Assembly: GCA_023101885.1 (NCBI GenBank) | Contig: JALPQD010000087.1 | Span: 6,019,016 to 6,083,015 of the forward strand | DNA: 64,000 nt | Source: Typhlomys cinereus | Taxonomy: Eukaryota > Chordata > Mammalia > Rodentia > Platacanthomyidae | Direction of reading: 5' to 3' | Shown: in pieces, positions 11,007 through 24,188 of the stretch | Numbering within the stretch: position 1 is the first letter of the stretch | Layout: every line of letters starts with the position of its first letter | Translations under genes and position numbers: made by a program | The notes under the pieces: generated by a model | Seen by the model: the letters and a program-made list of their open reading frames with translations, nothing else | What the model was told of the DNA's origin: nothing | Databases searched by the model: none

Positions 11007-11899
11007 TATATATGGATTATGGGGTCCTAACAACTGAGTTCCAAGTGGGAAATCACCTCAAGTGGACAGGGGCATTGGGTCTGTAGGGTAGGGTGACTCA
11101 CGAGGACCATTGGGAAAGAACACATTCTTGTAGGGCAAGTGCACAAGGCCTGAAGGAAGCTTCACGGCTTGTGGACATCCACCTCTTTATACTCGGTGGT
11201 GCTTTTCTTTATCTGAAATCCATTTGAATTTGCCTGTTAGTTGCTGTAATATCTTCTTCAGGGATGAGTTCTCTCATTTCCGTGTGTAATGTTTTCAAAT
11301 GGCACTGAACTTCCTCGCATGTTATAATTCCTGCTGGAGGCTCTCAAGTGACTGGCTTTGTGGACATTTCTTTGGGACGACTCCTTGCTTTTTGTTCTCT
11401 GATTCCAGATTTTATTTTTTGGAAATAGAATATCAGTCACAAAGTCACAATGTAGCAGACTCAAGTCTCGAGGGTCCAAGTCTCTTGCTTGCCATGCCCC
11501 CTCAGATAAATTTTCATGCTATGAAATTGGCATCAATTTTTGACACTTGAGAACACAGGCCCCACACCAGGCTCAAGATTCTGACTCCCGAATTCTTGTC
11601 CAAGATGGTGACTGCTTCTGGCATAGAAAATGGGCAAATGGGGGTGTCTAGATTCCTGTTTGTAACTAGGTATCACAATTTTGACTCCCGCTAAGAAGAG
11701 GTTGTCAAATTCTAGCTCTCTGGATGCTTATTAAAGTTCAGTGAAGTTGAACTCATGTGTTCATTAACACGGCCTGGACATCTTATCCTAGACCCTACCA
11801 CCTGACTAGTTCTAACTGTTCAGCTTCTACTTAATGTGACTGGTAGCTATGGATGCCTGTCTTGCTTTTGAGACATGCCTTTTTTTGTTCCTTGTTTCT

Positions 11900-12003
11900 G
11901 AAGCAGGGTCTTTGTGTAGTCCATGCTGGCCTTGAATTTGCAGCAATCCTCCTGCCCCAGCCTCCTGAGCCCTGGGGTTATAGGTATATGCCATGGCACA
12001 TGA
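11900..12003 (-). repeat. B1-like SINE
   Basis: 'agcagggtctttgtgtagtc', 'catgctggccttgaatttg' and 'cctcctgccccagcctcctg' give the reverse complement of B1. A second, more decayed B1-like copy follows at about 12048-12160. Confidence 0.7.
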
Positions 12004-12794
12004 TAGGACACGATAGTCTTGAATATTTCCATACTTAAGTCTTTTAATTAGAGACAGGGTTTCATGAATCTCAGGCTAGCCTTTTACTTACTGAGTAGCT
12101 GAAAGCGACCTTGAATTTCCTCCTGCTTCCATCTTCAAAGTGCTGATTATAAAAGTTTCTCTCAGGTAGTCATATCCTGTTCTCAACCTCATGGTGGCTA
12201 AGTTTTAAACGGTAAGTCCCCTCACAAGATGGTGCCTGCTACCACCCTCCAAAGTCAGAGTCATAAGTGGGATTACTGCTCAACGGACTCACTGGCTCAC
12301 AAAAACCTGCAACTTGATGTGTGAGGCTTGTGAGGGCTCTAGTCTGTCTGTGGGTAGTTGTCAGTTTCTTCAGGCCCCCCAGCTCTGCTTTCTCCTTCTC
12401 CTCCCCCTGTTGGTAAGCCAGACACATGGAGCCTTGTTGGGAAGACTGACTTATTTTTTTCTCTCTCTCATATATATATATATAGGGAAGACATCCATGT
12501 ATGCCCTGGTGCATGAATGGAAAGTCAGTGGACAACTATTAAGAAGTCAACTCTCAAAAAAAAAAAAAAAGTCAACTCTCCCTTGTCATGTTCCAGAGAT
12601 GGAACTTCAGATCACCAGGTTTGCAAGGTCGAAGCTATCTCACTGGACACCACAAATGCAGGGACTCTTGCCTGGGCAGAGGACCAGATGGAGGGAACTG
12701 TTTTAGTACTTTGGCTTTTTTCAGCATACTTTTTAAGACTTGCTGTTGGGCAAGTGCAGTTTGCTCCTTTTTCAGCGGCCCTGTGGTTATGCTG

Positions 12795-12900
12795 GTGTTG
12801 GTGTGAGTTCTGCTAAGCTGAACTGAGAGATGCAACCAGACAATCAGAAGCCAGAATAAAACCTTTTGCCCCTCCTTAAGCATTTTGGTCATGAGGCAAA
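12795..12900 (+). repeat. LTR-like interspersed repeat, copy 2
   Basis: It shares with 10340-10480 the blocks 'ctggtgttggtgtgagttct', 'gcaaccagacaatcagaag', an AATAAA and 'ccttaagcattttggtcatg'. It is probably the 3' part of a MaLR-type LTR. I see no associated coding sequence. Confidence 0.45.
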
Positions 12901-15791
12901 CTGATGGTACCCAAAGGGTTCTGGGATATCCTGGGATGTCCAACTCTGGAGACTGAAGACGTTTATGTACGATAGCAAAGTACTTGGACATGACTTCAAA
13001 CATCTCTCCATGTACTTTATTTAGTTATTATTTGCAGTGTAGGAGATCAACTCTTTCATATATTTTAAAAACCATCTCTGGATTTTCTTATGCCCAAGAC
13101 ACTGCAGATGCAATTTGTAATGGCTGTTATTGTTTAGGGAGTAACGAAAAGAAAAGAAATCTATGTCCAGTACACATGAACAAAAAATTTCCAATCTGGC
13201 CTATTCGCAGTTGGTTGAAACTACAGATGCAGAACTCAGGGTGTGGAGGGCTGACAGCTCAGTGAAGATAAGCTGCTAGTGCCCAAGGGGCAGGGTCTGG
13301 GGAGAGGAAGCTCCCCTGTACTCTGAGTGCAGCTGTGGAAGCTGTGCAGCTGCAACAGCTGCGTGTTGTACATGTGCATCTGTCAGGACAGGTTGAGAAT
13401 GCTCATCAAGACCCTGAGGGGCAAGTGGTCCAGCTGGGATTCAACCGGGGCCCATCTGACTGGTACCTGCCTCCGTGTTGTACTCTTGGAGCAGCTCTGT
13501 GCTCTTAGCAGTATGTCCACCATGACGTGTATTCACATGGAGGATGGGAGAAGAAAGAGGCAGAAGTTCCTGAGACCACATGTCCCCCTGTTCCCACCAA
13601 GAACTTACCTTCTCATTCTTGCTTTGCTCTGACCGTCTGCACCAGCCACATGGCTGACCCTTATATCAGGAGCTTCTGAGCTGTGTGTGCTACAAGATGG
13701 CTGCCAGCAGAGCCGGAGCCCTCTCCTAAATCCAGCTCCGAGTTTTCAGGGGGTGGTTAGCTGGCCTTGGTGGTATGTGGCACACAGCCTGCAAGAGCCA
13801 GGGGTGAGTTTTCTGGTGTGACCCTGTGGCCCAGGCAGAGTCATATAGGATCTTCTCCACAAGAAGGTGCCAATTCTCTGCCTATCCCATCCTTTCAATT
13901 GGTCGTCACCTCTACTCACGAAGTCTCTCTTATATCTCACACCCTTTGTGGCTTTCAGCTTTCTCACACACTGGGCACCGCTACCAGGGACGCTATATGT
14001 TTCTTATTCAAGCTGCTCAGATCATTCAGTGTCTTGCCCTCGGTTTCCACAGAGGCTGTTCAGAGACACGGGATGCTCTGGTAGCACAGAACCTGTGTGC
14101 TGGAATCTGCCAGAGTGACATGTGGCTGCGATCCTGCTGGGCTGCGAACTGGCGATTCCTCCATTGCAGTGGACTGGCTGGTACCCTCAGAGCCATTTTT
14201 AACACTCAGCTTGGAGACGGTGTTCCTTTCGAAAAGTCGTCCTGAGTTTCTCTGCCCTAACCTCCCCTAAACATGTGTCATGCCATCTCTGGAGACCCAA
14301 ACCTACAGTGGTTTAAGTTGGAAGACTATTTCCTGCTCTTAGGTTAAATGAGGGAAGAAGTAATTCCCAGCAGATGTGACAAGACTTAGCTAGTTCTAAC
14401 TTGCTGTTCTACCATCTCTGCGGGCATCGCCTGGTCCTTGTGAAACAAGCCCGATGGCTGCCACACTCCGGCCAGTGGAAAGGAGAAGAGCAGAACTTTT
14501 CCTTTCCTGCAGCTCGCATATATCACTTACATCTTGGCCAAACTTAGCCACAAGATCACCTCAAATTGCAAGGGAAATGGTGTCTTTGTTCTGGGCAACC
14601 AAATTGGAAATTCTGTTGCTAAAGATGAGGGAAAGAACGGGCAATGGTGTCCTGTTGTCCAGCTTATGATTGCATCTGGGATACTCCCATTCCTGGTCCC
14701 TTTCCCACAGGGCTCGATCTTTACAACCTTACTTAGCGTTTTAGACGCAGTGACTCACAAGAACCTCCTGCCTGCCCCTCTTGCTTCTAGTCTTACCCTC
14801 TGATTAGATGACTCCAGTGTCTAGGCATTCTTTAATGGCAAGGGGAACTCTTTTTTTGGGGGGGGGGTATACTTAAGGGTTGAACTCAAGGCTTCGTACA
14901 TGCTAGGCAAGTGCTGTACCACACTGAGTTCCACTCTCAGTCTAGCAGTAGGATTTTAAACACAAATTTCTAACTCTGCGAAGTTATCACACATGTGGAA
15001 GAGAGAGTCTCAGGTTTGTGAGACAGACCCCTCAAGTTTCAGGCTCCAGTCCAAATCTCTACTATCAGCATAGACTAAAACACATTGTCCCAACACACTC
15101 TCTCTCAAATTTCTTCTCTGAAATTGAAGTCATTTGATGCTCTATTGCCTGATAGGCCATAGTTCATACCTGCTGCTCTGCCTCGGTTCTATTGGGATGT
15201 GGTATGGAACTTCATGGGGTGGGGTCTGGTGGGAACCTCTTGGGACAGCTGGGAGCATGCCCTCCACAGGAGTTAAGATATCTCTCCTGGGACCCTGACC
15301 AGTTGTTACAACAGGACTGTTCAACAGCCTGAGCCCAACCTACCTGGCTCTCTGGCTCCTTGTACCAGCTGCAACCCTTTCTCTCAAGACACTCTCCTGC
15401 CATCCATTATGAGGCCCTCGACAGACTCTGCACTGTGATGACTGCACTTTCAGTCTCTAAAACAGCAAGACAAACTTTTTTTCTTCATAAGTATCCTTCC
15501 TTGAGTATTTAATTATAGCAACAAAAATATTGATCTGTACTGCAAATCCCTAAGAATCAAGAGCAGACAAATGCAAAGAAACTTTGAGACAGACCAAGAG
15601 GCAGCATTTTAATTTATAAACCAAGGTAGGCCAGAGCCTATACTACTTGAAGCATGGTTGTGGCCCAATAGCATCCTCTGGGTCTGGTTAAAAATACTGA
15701 CCTCGGGACTCATTCTAGACCTACTTGTAGGATAACAAGATCCCAGGGGATTGTATACACATTAGTGTTTGCCCAGCACTGGGCTAGGACA

Positions 15792-15797
15792 TTTATT
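15792..15797 (-). promoter_or_regulatory. KANK4: Candidate KANK4 poly(A) signal
   Basis: This is the first AATAAA on the minus strand that I can find after the KANK4 stop. The following minus-strand bases become GT-rich ('aatgtgtat'). The stretch between it and the stop contains no recognisable SINE, as expected for a conserved 3' UTR. The implied UTR is about 1.4 kb. This is positional inference only. Confidence 0.4.
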
Positions 15798-17187
15798 AAT
15801 ATAGGTTTTCGCTTTTATAATGTGCTTGGAAGTTGATGTTAATCCTCTTGAAGCATTTTTAGCTCATCCTTTGCTCTGTTCTTTTGATGTCTGAGCGGCA
15901 TGGTTAACATTTCACTTGTGGACTTTGGACATCTCTCCTAAATCACCGTGGTGGACAGATGTTTGCTGTATTTCTGAAGATAGTTTTCCTGGGTCATCAG
16001 CTGGATCCCAAAACTTCCATTATCACTTGCTTATGAAGCTCCTTAGAAGGCGATTGTGTGCTCACGTCTGCTTTCAGGGCTGATTAAGCTGGTGCCCCTG
16101 AAGACTTTGTTATTCACCCAAGGGGTTCCAAATAATTGGCATTCCCGTATAAGAATTCGTGCTTTTGAGTTTCAGTGTGAACCTCACCAATTTGTGACAT
16201 TTTTTTTTTTTTGTTAAAGAGACTGCAAGAACACATTCATCAATCTGCTACCTGAGTTTTGAGTATGAACCACGCATGTGTAGGCCCCAGAGAGTATGGA
16301 AGCTTCAGGAAAAGAACTGTCCATGGAGACAGATGTCAGTCCAGAGAGGACCCTGCCTTGTTGGCCAATTCGCGCAGCCCAAGTTTGACTAAGCCCAGAG
16401 ACCCTCAGAGTACACGTGTGCTCCTAGAAGTCCTATGAAGTCCTGCGGTGACAGCTCTAAGTGAACCATGCTGTCTTCTACAGTCAAAGACCATCCCCAG
16501 GAGGAAGTCTGCTGATTCGCTGGCTGCTTTCATGAGTTGGGAACAGTCGAAATAATGGAACCTGCCTCAATAGATGGAGGAGTTGGTCATGGAGTTCATC
16601 ACTGGATTAGTTCCTGCTTCCACAGGGCGAATTGGCGCTCAGAACCAGATTACTCAGAAGTGCCAGGACTCTATACTTGGTGCTGACAGCAGTGTGCTTC
16701 TTCCTGCTGTGTCTGAATTTTAGATTTCCCCTCCCAGTCTCTCTGGTCATGCACATCCAATGGGACATATTGGTATATACTTGTTAGAAACAAAAAGTGC
16801 CCTTTAAAAAGTTCATGTAAAAAGTATTGCTCTCCCCTACTGTGCGGGTATGCCCCAGCCCACTGGCCTACTACGCGGAGCTACAAAGGCGGAATCACGA
16901 GGTATTCAGGGCAGAGGGGGTTGGGGGTTTGGACACCCCTGCTGCACACTGCACTCTGCACCTCCCACCCTGCTCTGAAGTCCGTGTAGTTTTGGGGCTT
17001 AGGCCAAGGCAAAAACTACCAAGCATTCTAATGAGCGGAATTATACGACAGGAATGCATGTGCATATTTGACATAGTTTCTTCTCTTGAAGGGCGGCCCT
17101 CTGGCTGTAACCTCTGCCTTCTCCAAGCGCAAGGAAGAATCCAGAGAAGGAGCCTTTTGTTGCCAACTGCCAGGGCTTCTGTGGCAT

Positions 17188-17328
<141 letters not shown>

Positions 17329-17637
17329 TCATCTGACCCACCTCCTGTCCTGGCAGGAAGCACACACAGAAGCGTATGAGCCGAGGTTCAAAGAGCGTGC
17401 AGAAACAAATGGAATCCCCGGATTTTGGACACTTGAAAAATCCGGTAAACACCAGAGAGAATATTACCTTTGCTATTCCATTGCACAGACCTAAGTCGGG
17501 GTTAGCATTCTGGAGTGTTCCTTTTTCTGAAACCTATCAGTCTTGAACCTACTTTTACTTTAACTACCTGTGGCATGCCAGAGTTTACTGTTACAGTTTT
17601 CACAATTCATGGGTTTTTGTTAAAAAGCTTTTTTTTT

Positions 17638-17640
<3 letters not shown>

Positions 17641-17682
<42 letters not shown>

Positions 17683-17927
17683 TGTGTGTGTATCAGTGGG
17701 TACTGTGTGTTCCTGTGGAGGACAAAAGATGTCTTCAGGAATCATCCTGGATTGCTTCTACCTCCTTTTTGCTTGGCTCTGGGATTTCCTAGGCTCCGCC
17801 CACCAGGGCCAAAAATGCAGTCTGCTGCCATTTCCGCCTGATGTTTTTATGTGAGACCTAGGATCCAAACTCAGAATCTTCTGCTTGGGAGGCAGTCTTA
17901 ATCCCTGAGCCATCTCTCCAAGTCCCT
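17641..17927 (-). repeat. tRNA-derived SINE, old subfamily
   Basis: A (TG)n run (17641-17680) leads into 'tcctgtggaggacaaaagat', 'gaatcatcctggattgcttc' and 'ctgagccatctctcca', a full-length reverse copy of the common SINE. Confidence 0.88.
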
Positions 17928-17974
17928 GTTAAAAATTTCTATTGTTACAAACTTTTTGCAAAAAGCATTTTCCC

Positions 17975-18220
17975 TGTGTGTGTGGGGGGGGCACTTAGTG
18001 TGCTGTCTGTGGAGACCCAAGGATGACATAGAGAATCATCCTGGATTGCTCTGGCTCCTTATTGCTTTGCTCTGGGGTTTCCCAGGCTCTGCCTTCCAGG
18101 GCCAAAAGTGCAGGCCATCATCCTATCCCACTGGCCCTTTCAGGTGTGATCTGGGACCTGAAGTCAAGTCCTTTTGCTTTTGAGGCAAAGGCTTTAAACC
18201 CTGAGCCGTTTCTCCAGCCC
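17975..18220 (-). repeat. tRNA-derived SINE, old subfamily
   Basis: Reverse copy with 'gaatcatcctggattgctct', 'cttccagggccaaaagtgca' and a decayed 'ctgagccgtttctccagccc' head. It lies only about 50 bp from the preceding copy. Confidence 0.85.
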
Positions 18221-18235
18221 TACCTTGTCATTTTT

Positions 18236-18447
18236 GGGGCAGGGTCTCTCACTGACTTTAACCTTGTCCAGTGGTTTAGGCTGGCTGGCAAGTGAGCCCC
18301 AGAGATATGCCTGTCCTCACATTCCCAGCACTGGGATGACAGGCACAGGTCACCTCACCTGGCTATTTTTATGCTCGTCCTGGGAATGGAACCCCGGTCC
18401 TCATGCTTGCACTGCTAGTACTTTACCAACTGAGCTGTGTCCCTAGC
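18236..18447 (-). repeat. B1/B4-like composite SINE
   Basis: A B1-like 'ggggcagggtctctcactga' and 'cccagcactgggatgacagg' are followed by an ID/tRNA-like end 'ctcatgcttgcactgctag' and 'accaactgagctgtgtccc'. That order, read in reverse, suits a B4-type fusion of ID-like and B1-like parts. Confidence 0.55.
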
Positions 18448-19137
18448 CTTCTGGTGTTCAGTGATTTCCTTACGACCAGAAGTGGATCATGGCAGCATGG
18501 TGCACGATTCTAACTCTTGACCGGAGTTCTCCTCAGGCAGGGCTCTACTGATTGTGCAGAGATGGAAGGAAGGTCCAGGCCTGGGTGTTACAGCTGAGCA
18601 CAGTCAGTCTCTTATGAGTCAGTCCAAACCTGCACGAGGACTCTAAACTAAACTGAAAACTATACTAGTTTTGGCGACTGACTAGGAGATAACACGCAAC
18701 TTGAAACTATCTGCAATCTTTACTCCCTTATAGATACATTTTACTGCAAACTATGAAGGATTGTGTACCCCAATGTCATCTAATATCGAAGCAGCTGGGA
18801 CACTGTAATGCTGAACTCAGCTTTCCCCCGGTCACCGGATGGAACCCAGCGGCCACCCAGGCTCCACACACGGGAGAATGACAACAGTGTGGCAAAGAGC
18901 CGGAGGTGCTGGGAACAGAGGAGCTGGAAGGAAGGAGGCCCACAGCAAGGACCGGGTGCGTGGGCAGTGTGTGGGAGGGTGGGGAAGGTAAGGGAATGAA
19001 AGTGACAATTCAGGGGTCCCAGTGGATGGCATGTGGACTTCACAAAACATAAGGAGCTCTTTTCTCACTAGGCCTCACGACTCCCTGGGCCTTTCCCACT
19101 TCTCCTTTCTCTTCCTTTTTGTTGTTAGTTTGTTGTT

Positions 19138-19240
19138 GTTGTTTTGAGACAGGGGGTCATGTAGCCCAAGTTGGTCAGGAATGACCCTGAACTTCTGATC
19201 CTCCTGCCCCTACCTCCACAGTACTGGGATTACAGCCTTG
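19138..19240 (-). repeat. B1-like SINE
   Basis: 'ttttgagacagggggtcatg', 'gtagcccaagttggtcagg' and 'cagtactgggattacagcc' form a clear reverse B1. A further B1 fragment lies at about 19340-19400. Confidence 0.8.
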
Positions 19241-20049
19241 TATGCTAGTACCCAGGGTTATTCCTTGCTGGGGAATCAAACCCCGCAGCCCTAGGATGCT
19301 GGGCAGACGTCTACCCACTGAACCACACTGTCTCCCTTTTTTTTGAGACACCGACTTGCGATGTATCTCAGGCTGGCCTTGAAAGAGCTGTGTAGCCCTC
19401 CTGAATTTTTCTTTTTAGGGTGGAATTGTGGGGTCACTTATCAGTCCAGGCCTCTGTGAGTTCAGCTCAGTCTGGCCTTGTCCCTGATGTGTCCTGGTGC
19501 CTTAAAGAGGCACTGTGCAGGCAACGAACAGAAGTACACAGTTCAAGTTGGCGAACCCAAACCATCTGACTCCTAAGAGTGTTTTCTTAGACTGCGTGGG
19601 TCTGGAACAAAGCACAGGGTTTCGAGCAGCGAGTCCTGCTGAGGGCGCTGGGGGGGGGTGTTCCTCAACAGCTGCGACATGCAGGCCTTTATCACCCCAG
19701 GCTCTATGTAAATGTAAAGAGTGTGTGATGACTGTTAGCATGGGAACATGCCACGGACCAGTCCCAGGGGACGTGCATTATCTGACAGGACCCATCTGGA
19801 GGTGACAGACTCCATCTGTGCACTTCTCAGCTGCACGGAAGTGGGGGGGTTGGGACCCACAGGGACCACCTAGGGAGTAGGAGTGTCCTTCAAATGCAAG
19901 CGCTTCTGGAGAGCCCTGGGAAGGAAGAAAGCGCCCACAGAGCATGCCCCTGCACTGGAGCTGGGCCTAGTGGGCTCTGCCCAGCTACGCTGCAGGTTAG
20001 GTAAGGGTCTGACTGTGAGCTGAAGCAATGGAGAGTTTGGGGGGCCGTC

Positions 20050-20320
20050 ATGTGTGTACATGAGTATGTGTGACTGCATGTGAATACACATCTGTGTGTG
20101 CATTTGTGCATGAATGCATCTTGTGCATACATGTGTGAGTATATTATATGAATGCATATATGTGTTAAATGTGTGCATGGATATATGTCTATGTGTGCAT
20201 ATGGAAGTGTGTGTTGAATGTGTACATGAATGTATGTCTGTGTGCATATGAAAGTGTGTCTGTATATGTGTATGTGTGCATAAATTCATGTCTGTGCATG
20301 TGTGTGTGCATGGTAGTGGG
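20050..20320 (+). repeat. TG-rich low-complexity tract
   Basis: Imperfect TGTG, TGCATG and TATG strings about 270 bp long, probably a decayed (TG)n or cryptic minisatellite. Open frames here are compositional. Confidence 0.75.
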
Positions 20321-21267
20321 TGTGTCTTTCAATCTGTCAAGAAGTCATCAAGAACATGGCATACATCAGCAAGCACAATGCCTGCCTCCAGAGTTTCCCA
20401 TTTGCGGCATTTTGAAACATTGTCCTTAATTTTCTCTCTTTTCCCAGGGAGAACCTTGTGGTTAATGTACAGACGTTAAACCACTTGTCCTTGTCACTCT
20501 GCAGGTCCCAGAGAGAAGGTGGTAATTCCCCTGAGTCACCACCTAACTCTGGGGAAAGTACTGGAGTTCTGCACTTTCCTTGAACTTCATTGACAATAGA
20601 GAATAATTGTCTCAGAACACAACTTCTCAGTCGTCCAAGAGAATCTCTCCAGGACACCCATGCTGAGCCTCCAGAGAGAGGTGACTGGCATCCTCTTCAG
20701 GGGAGAGCACTAGGCACCAGGCTTGGTACTTGGTGGGATCCTGGCCAAGGTTCCCTTCTCACTAAGTTATTGTGCTCACTCCAAGTGCCCTGGGGGAAGA
20801 TTGGGTGGGAATGCCGGCAGGTTGACCCAGCAGCGGGTATTTGCGGGCTGGCTTTCCCCTGTGGGGTAAGGTAGATATCTACCTCCACACCCCGCCTAGC
20901 ACTGAATGCCCCCTTCCAAGCCTGCCCTCCCCGTGCTGGCCCGCTGCTCGGTGCTGCCCTCGCTCTTCCTGCCCCAGCCCTTGACCAGGACTGTCCGTTC
21001 AAACCCACGCGTGAATTCCAGTGTTTGCTGGAGCAGAGTTTCTCCACTGTGGTCCTGCTGACCTCTGGGTACAGATAGTTATGGATTCTTTGCTGTTTTT
21101 GTGTATGGCCGACGAGTATCAGCATCTCTGGCCTCTACCCTGGTAGCTGCCAGGAACACTCCCTCCTGCTTGTGATAAATAATAGAAGTGTCTCCGGACA
21201 CTGCTGGATCTCCCCTGGGAAGCAGAGTCATCCCCCGTGAGAACCACTGGACTGAAACGAGTCTGGA

Positions 21268-21359
21268 GGCCAGCAGGCTTCTCCTTTGGGGGCCAGCAGG
21301 CTTCTCCTTTGGGGGCCAGCAGGCTTCTCCTTTGGGGGCCAGCAGGCTTCTCCTTTGGG
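21268..21359 (+). repeat. 23 bp minisatellite, four perfect copies
   Basis: The unit ggccagcaggc + ttctcctttggg repeats four times without mismatch, followed by a partial degenerate unit (ggctggcc). It lies in KANK4 intron 8 and creates open frames on both strands. Confidence 0.95.
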
Positions 21360-21499
21360 GGCTGGCCTTCCTCTTCTGGTTTCCTTGACCCCAGCTCCCT
21401 ACAGACACTGCCTGCGAATGCCAAGGCTGGGGATCGGCTCCAGTGCCTGCTCACCACCAGCGGTGCTTCCTTCCTAGGTGGCCTGCCGGCCTTTGCTTT

Positions 21500-21645
21500 G
21501 CCTAGGGCCTGCCTTCCAGGGCCAGAATTACAGGCAACTGCCATTTCCACCCAGCATCTTTACATGGGATCTGGGGATCCAAACTCACGTCCTTTTGTTT
21601 GTGGGCAAAGGCTTTAAATTCCTTTGCTTGTAAGGCAAAAGCTGT
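21500..21645 (-). repeat. tRNA-derived SINE fragment
   Basis: It keeps 'gcctgccttccagggccaga', 'ccatttccacccagcatctt' and 'tacatgggatctggggatcc', then a broken head with a duplicated 'ggcaaaggctttaaattcc' piece. The TG side is lost. Confidence 0.65.
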
Positions 21646-23292
21646 ATCTCCTCATTCCATAATGAGCTCAAATTTAAGGTCAGTTCTCCCGCCAGTCACT
21701 CTTGAGCTGTCTGGAGTGCAGTAGACCCCTCCCCATGGCTCTCCACCACCATCAGAAAGCGACACAGCTCTCTCACTTACCTGTGCCCATATTGAGGGTC
21801 CAGAAGATAGCTTACTGCCTGGTTTTCCTGGCTAGCAGTGACCTCCAAAGCTCAGAGAGGCATGACTTACCCCATGGGCAACCCTTCTCAGATCTCTTCC
21901 AAGCAACAGTGGTCACTCTGGGTCACTGATATGCTAGCTTGTTCCAGACCAAGGGCAGACCAAGGGCTCCCCAAGACAGGTGGTCGGTCTCACGGCACAT
22001 TTGGAAAAGGAGTCTCCACTCCCAGCAAGCCCTGATCCCTTATAAATGCAGAAGGGTCTGTGCTCCCTAAACCTTGGAAATGACTTTGGAGAAATCTGGG
22101 ATTTATGCAACCTGGAGACAGGGGGAGACTTGGCTTACTCAGGTAAGTGATATGGTCCAGGAAGAGAGATACTGTCCCTGCCTAGGAAGAGAGAAGTCTC
22201 TTCCCTTCTCCACATTTCTTTTTCCCTTGGAGTCATGAATTTGCAATATAAAAATATATAACATTGAGTTGTGAAGTCCACATTGAGTGATCCTAGAGTC
22301 AAGGACTGGACTTGGCATCTCTGCTCTGAGAATTGGAAGGACGTAAGCTTAGGATACAGGCACAGCATTGCTAGGTTTTTGTTTCCCTAGCAGGAAAAGG
22401 GGGGGGGGACTTGGGATGCAACTCACTGTGCTGCTGGGTGGGTCAGGAGGAACACACAGATGGCGATGAGCTGCCACAGATGCTCTAAAATGTGACCTGC
22501 TGTCCCAGTCAGCCATAGAGGCACTTGCTGGTGACTGACCCCCTGGTTGGTGGAGTCACCAACTTGTGGTGGGCACTCTACTGGGTGTGAAGGATTCACC
22601 CGGGAGCCAGAGGCTTGGAAGCCTCTGTGGCCATCAAAGAGATGATGCGGCAGTCATGGGCACGGGCTCTGGCATTTGATGGAGCTGATTCTACCAGCCA
22701 GGTGACCTTGGCGTGGACCTCACCATTCGGTGATTTCACGTCCTCAGTAGCTGCCATGGCATTGACCCCACAGGACTGTCATGGGTTCAAATGCTGTGGT
22801 CCAGGGCAATGCTTAGTAGAGTTCTTGACACAAAGTAAGCCCGCCACATGTGTTGGTCATCACTGTCCTGTCTCTGCTGACCACCATCTTTCAAAGCAGT
22901 TCAAGTAAGAGGCCTCTGTCTGGCCCTGCATGTCCAGCATATTGGCTTGGTGGAAGAGGCCATTCCATAAAGCTGACCAATGTCATAGAGGCATTATCAA
23001 TGCAATGAATATAGAGTGGACTCTATCAGAGTGTCCCCTGGGACAGCAGAGCTGACACACCCAAGTTGCTGCCTCAAAGCCACATGCTTTGCCAGATGAC
23101 GCACGGGGCCAAGTCAGCCCTGGGCATGTAATCCCAGTGAAGTGTTGTAAAAGCTTTGGGTAGTGGGTTTCCCAGAGCATGTGCAGGAATCTTTGACTTG
23201 GGAGGTTGACTCCATTGCTTCGGCCATATGGTTTCTTGAATCCTGTTGTCTGGCAAGGTACATTTCAGAGCAGGGGCTATACCTACTTGTTA

Positions 23293-23658
<366 letters not shown>

Positions 23659-23865
23659 TCATGACACCATCAGATCTCAGATCTTACACTCTCCAAAGTC
23701 TTCCCTAACTTCCCAGTGTAGGATGTAGGATGCGTCACACAGCACTGACTGTGTCTCCCTCTCCCTCTCTCTCTACAAAGGACTGAATGCAAGGCCCCAC
23801 ACATACAAGGCGAGGAATCTGTCACTGAGCCACATCCCAGCCTAGGGACTGTCTGCTTTCTTCTT

Positions 23866-23972
23866 ACCTCCCCTTTCCTTCCCTCCTCCCTTCTTTCCCT
23901 TCCCTTTCCTTTCTTCCTCCTTCCCTCCCCTCTCCTCCCCTTCCCTCCTCTTTTCTCCTTCCTTCCTCCCTT
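23866..23972 (+). repeat. Polypyrimidine (CCTTCC)n tract
   Basis: Over 100 nearly pure C/T bases on the + strand (purine on the KANK4 transcript strand). Such tracts can form triplexes and are prone to sequencing errors. Confidence 0.9.
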
Positions 23973-23980
23973 TGTACTCT

Positions 23981-24188
23981 GTGTGTGTGTGTGTGTATGT
24001 CTGTGGAGGTGACTTCAGGTGTCATCCTAGGTTGTTCTACCTCCTTTTTGCTTTGCTCTGGAGTTTCCCAGACTCCTCCTTCCAGGACCAAGGAAGTATA
24101 GGATACACATGGTGTAATCTAGTATTTGAACTCAGGACCTTCTCCTTGTGAGGCTGAGGGCTTCACTCCTGAGCTATTTCTCCAGCCC
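23981..24188 (-). repeat. tRNA-derived SINE, old subfamily
   Basis: The (TG)n run, 'gtcatcctaggttgttctac' and 'gagctatttctccagccct' identify a reverse copy. It directly follows the pyrimidine tract. Confidence 0.8.

Larger units (their letters stand above)
7201..15779. other. Intergenic region between the converging L1TD1 and KANK4
   Basis: I recognise no gene here. It holds the young SINE at 8461-8758, B1-like elements (~9565-9685, 11900-12003, 12048-12160), ID-like pieces (~10930-11006, 14868-14945), an AT dinucleotide run (~12470-12484), and LTR-like repeats that share a block at about 10340-10480 and 12795-12900. Open frames of 60-140 codons at 13.3-14.7 kb match nothing I know and look like chance. 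Confidence 0.7.

Noticed and set aside
13290..14700. Cluster of 60-140 codon frames between the two genes, considered as a retrogene
   Set aside because: No recognisable protein motif on either strand, frames overlap randomly, and no poly(A) tract or TSD was found.
21079..21617. Overlapping frames of 109-143 codons with Lys/Glu/Pro or Gly/Ala repeats
   Set aside because: They are generated by the 23 bp minisatellite at 21268-21359.
22615..22908. 97-codon open frame in KANK4 intron 8
   Set aside because: No recognisable domain and no splice or promoter context; probably chance.
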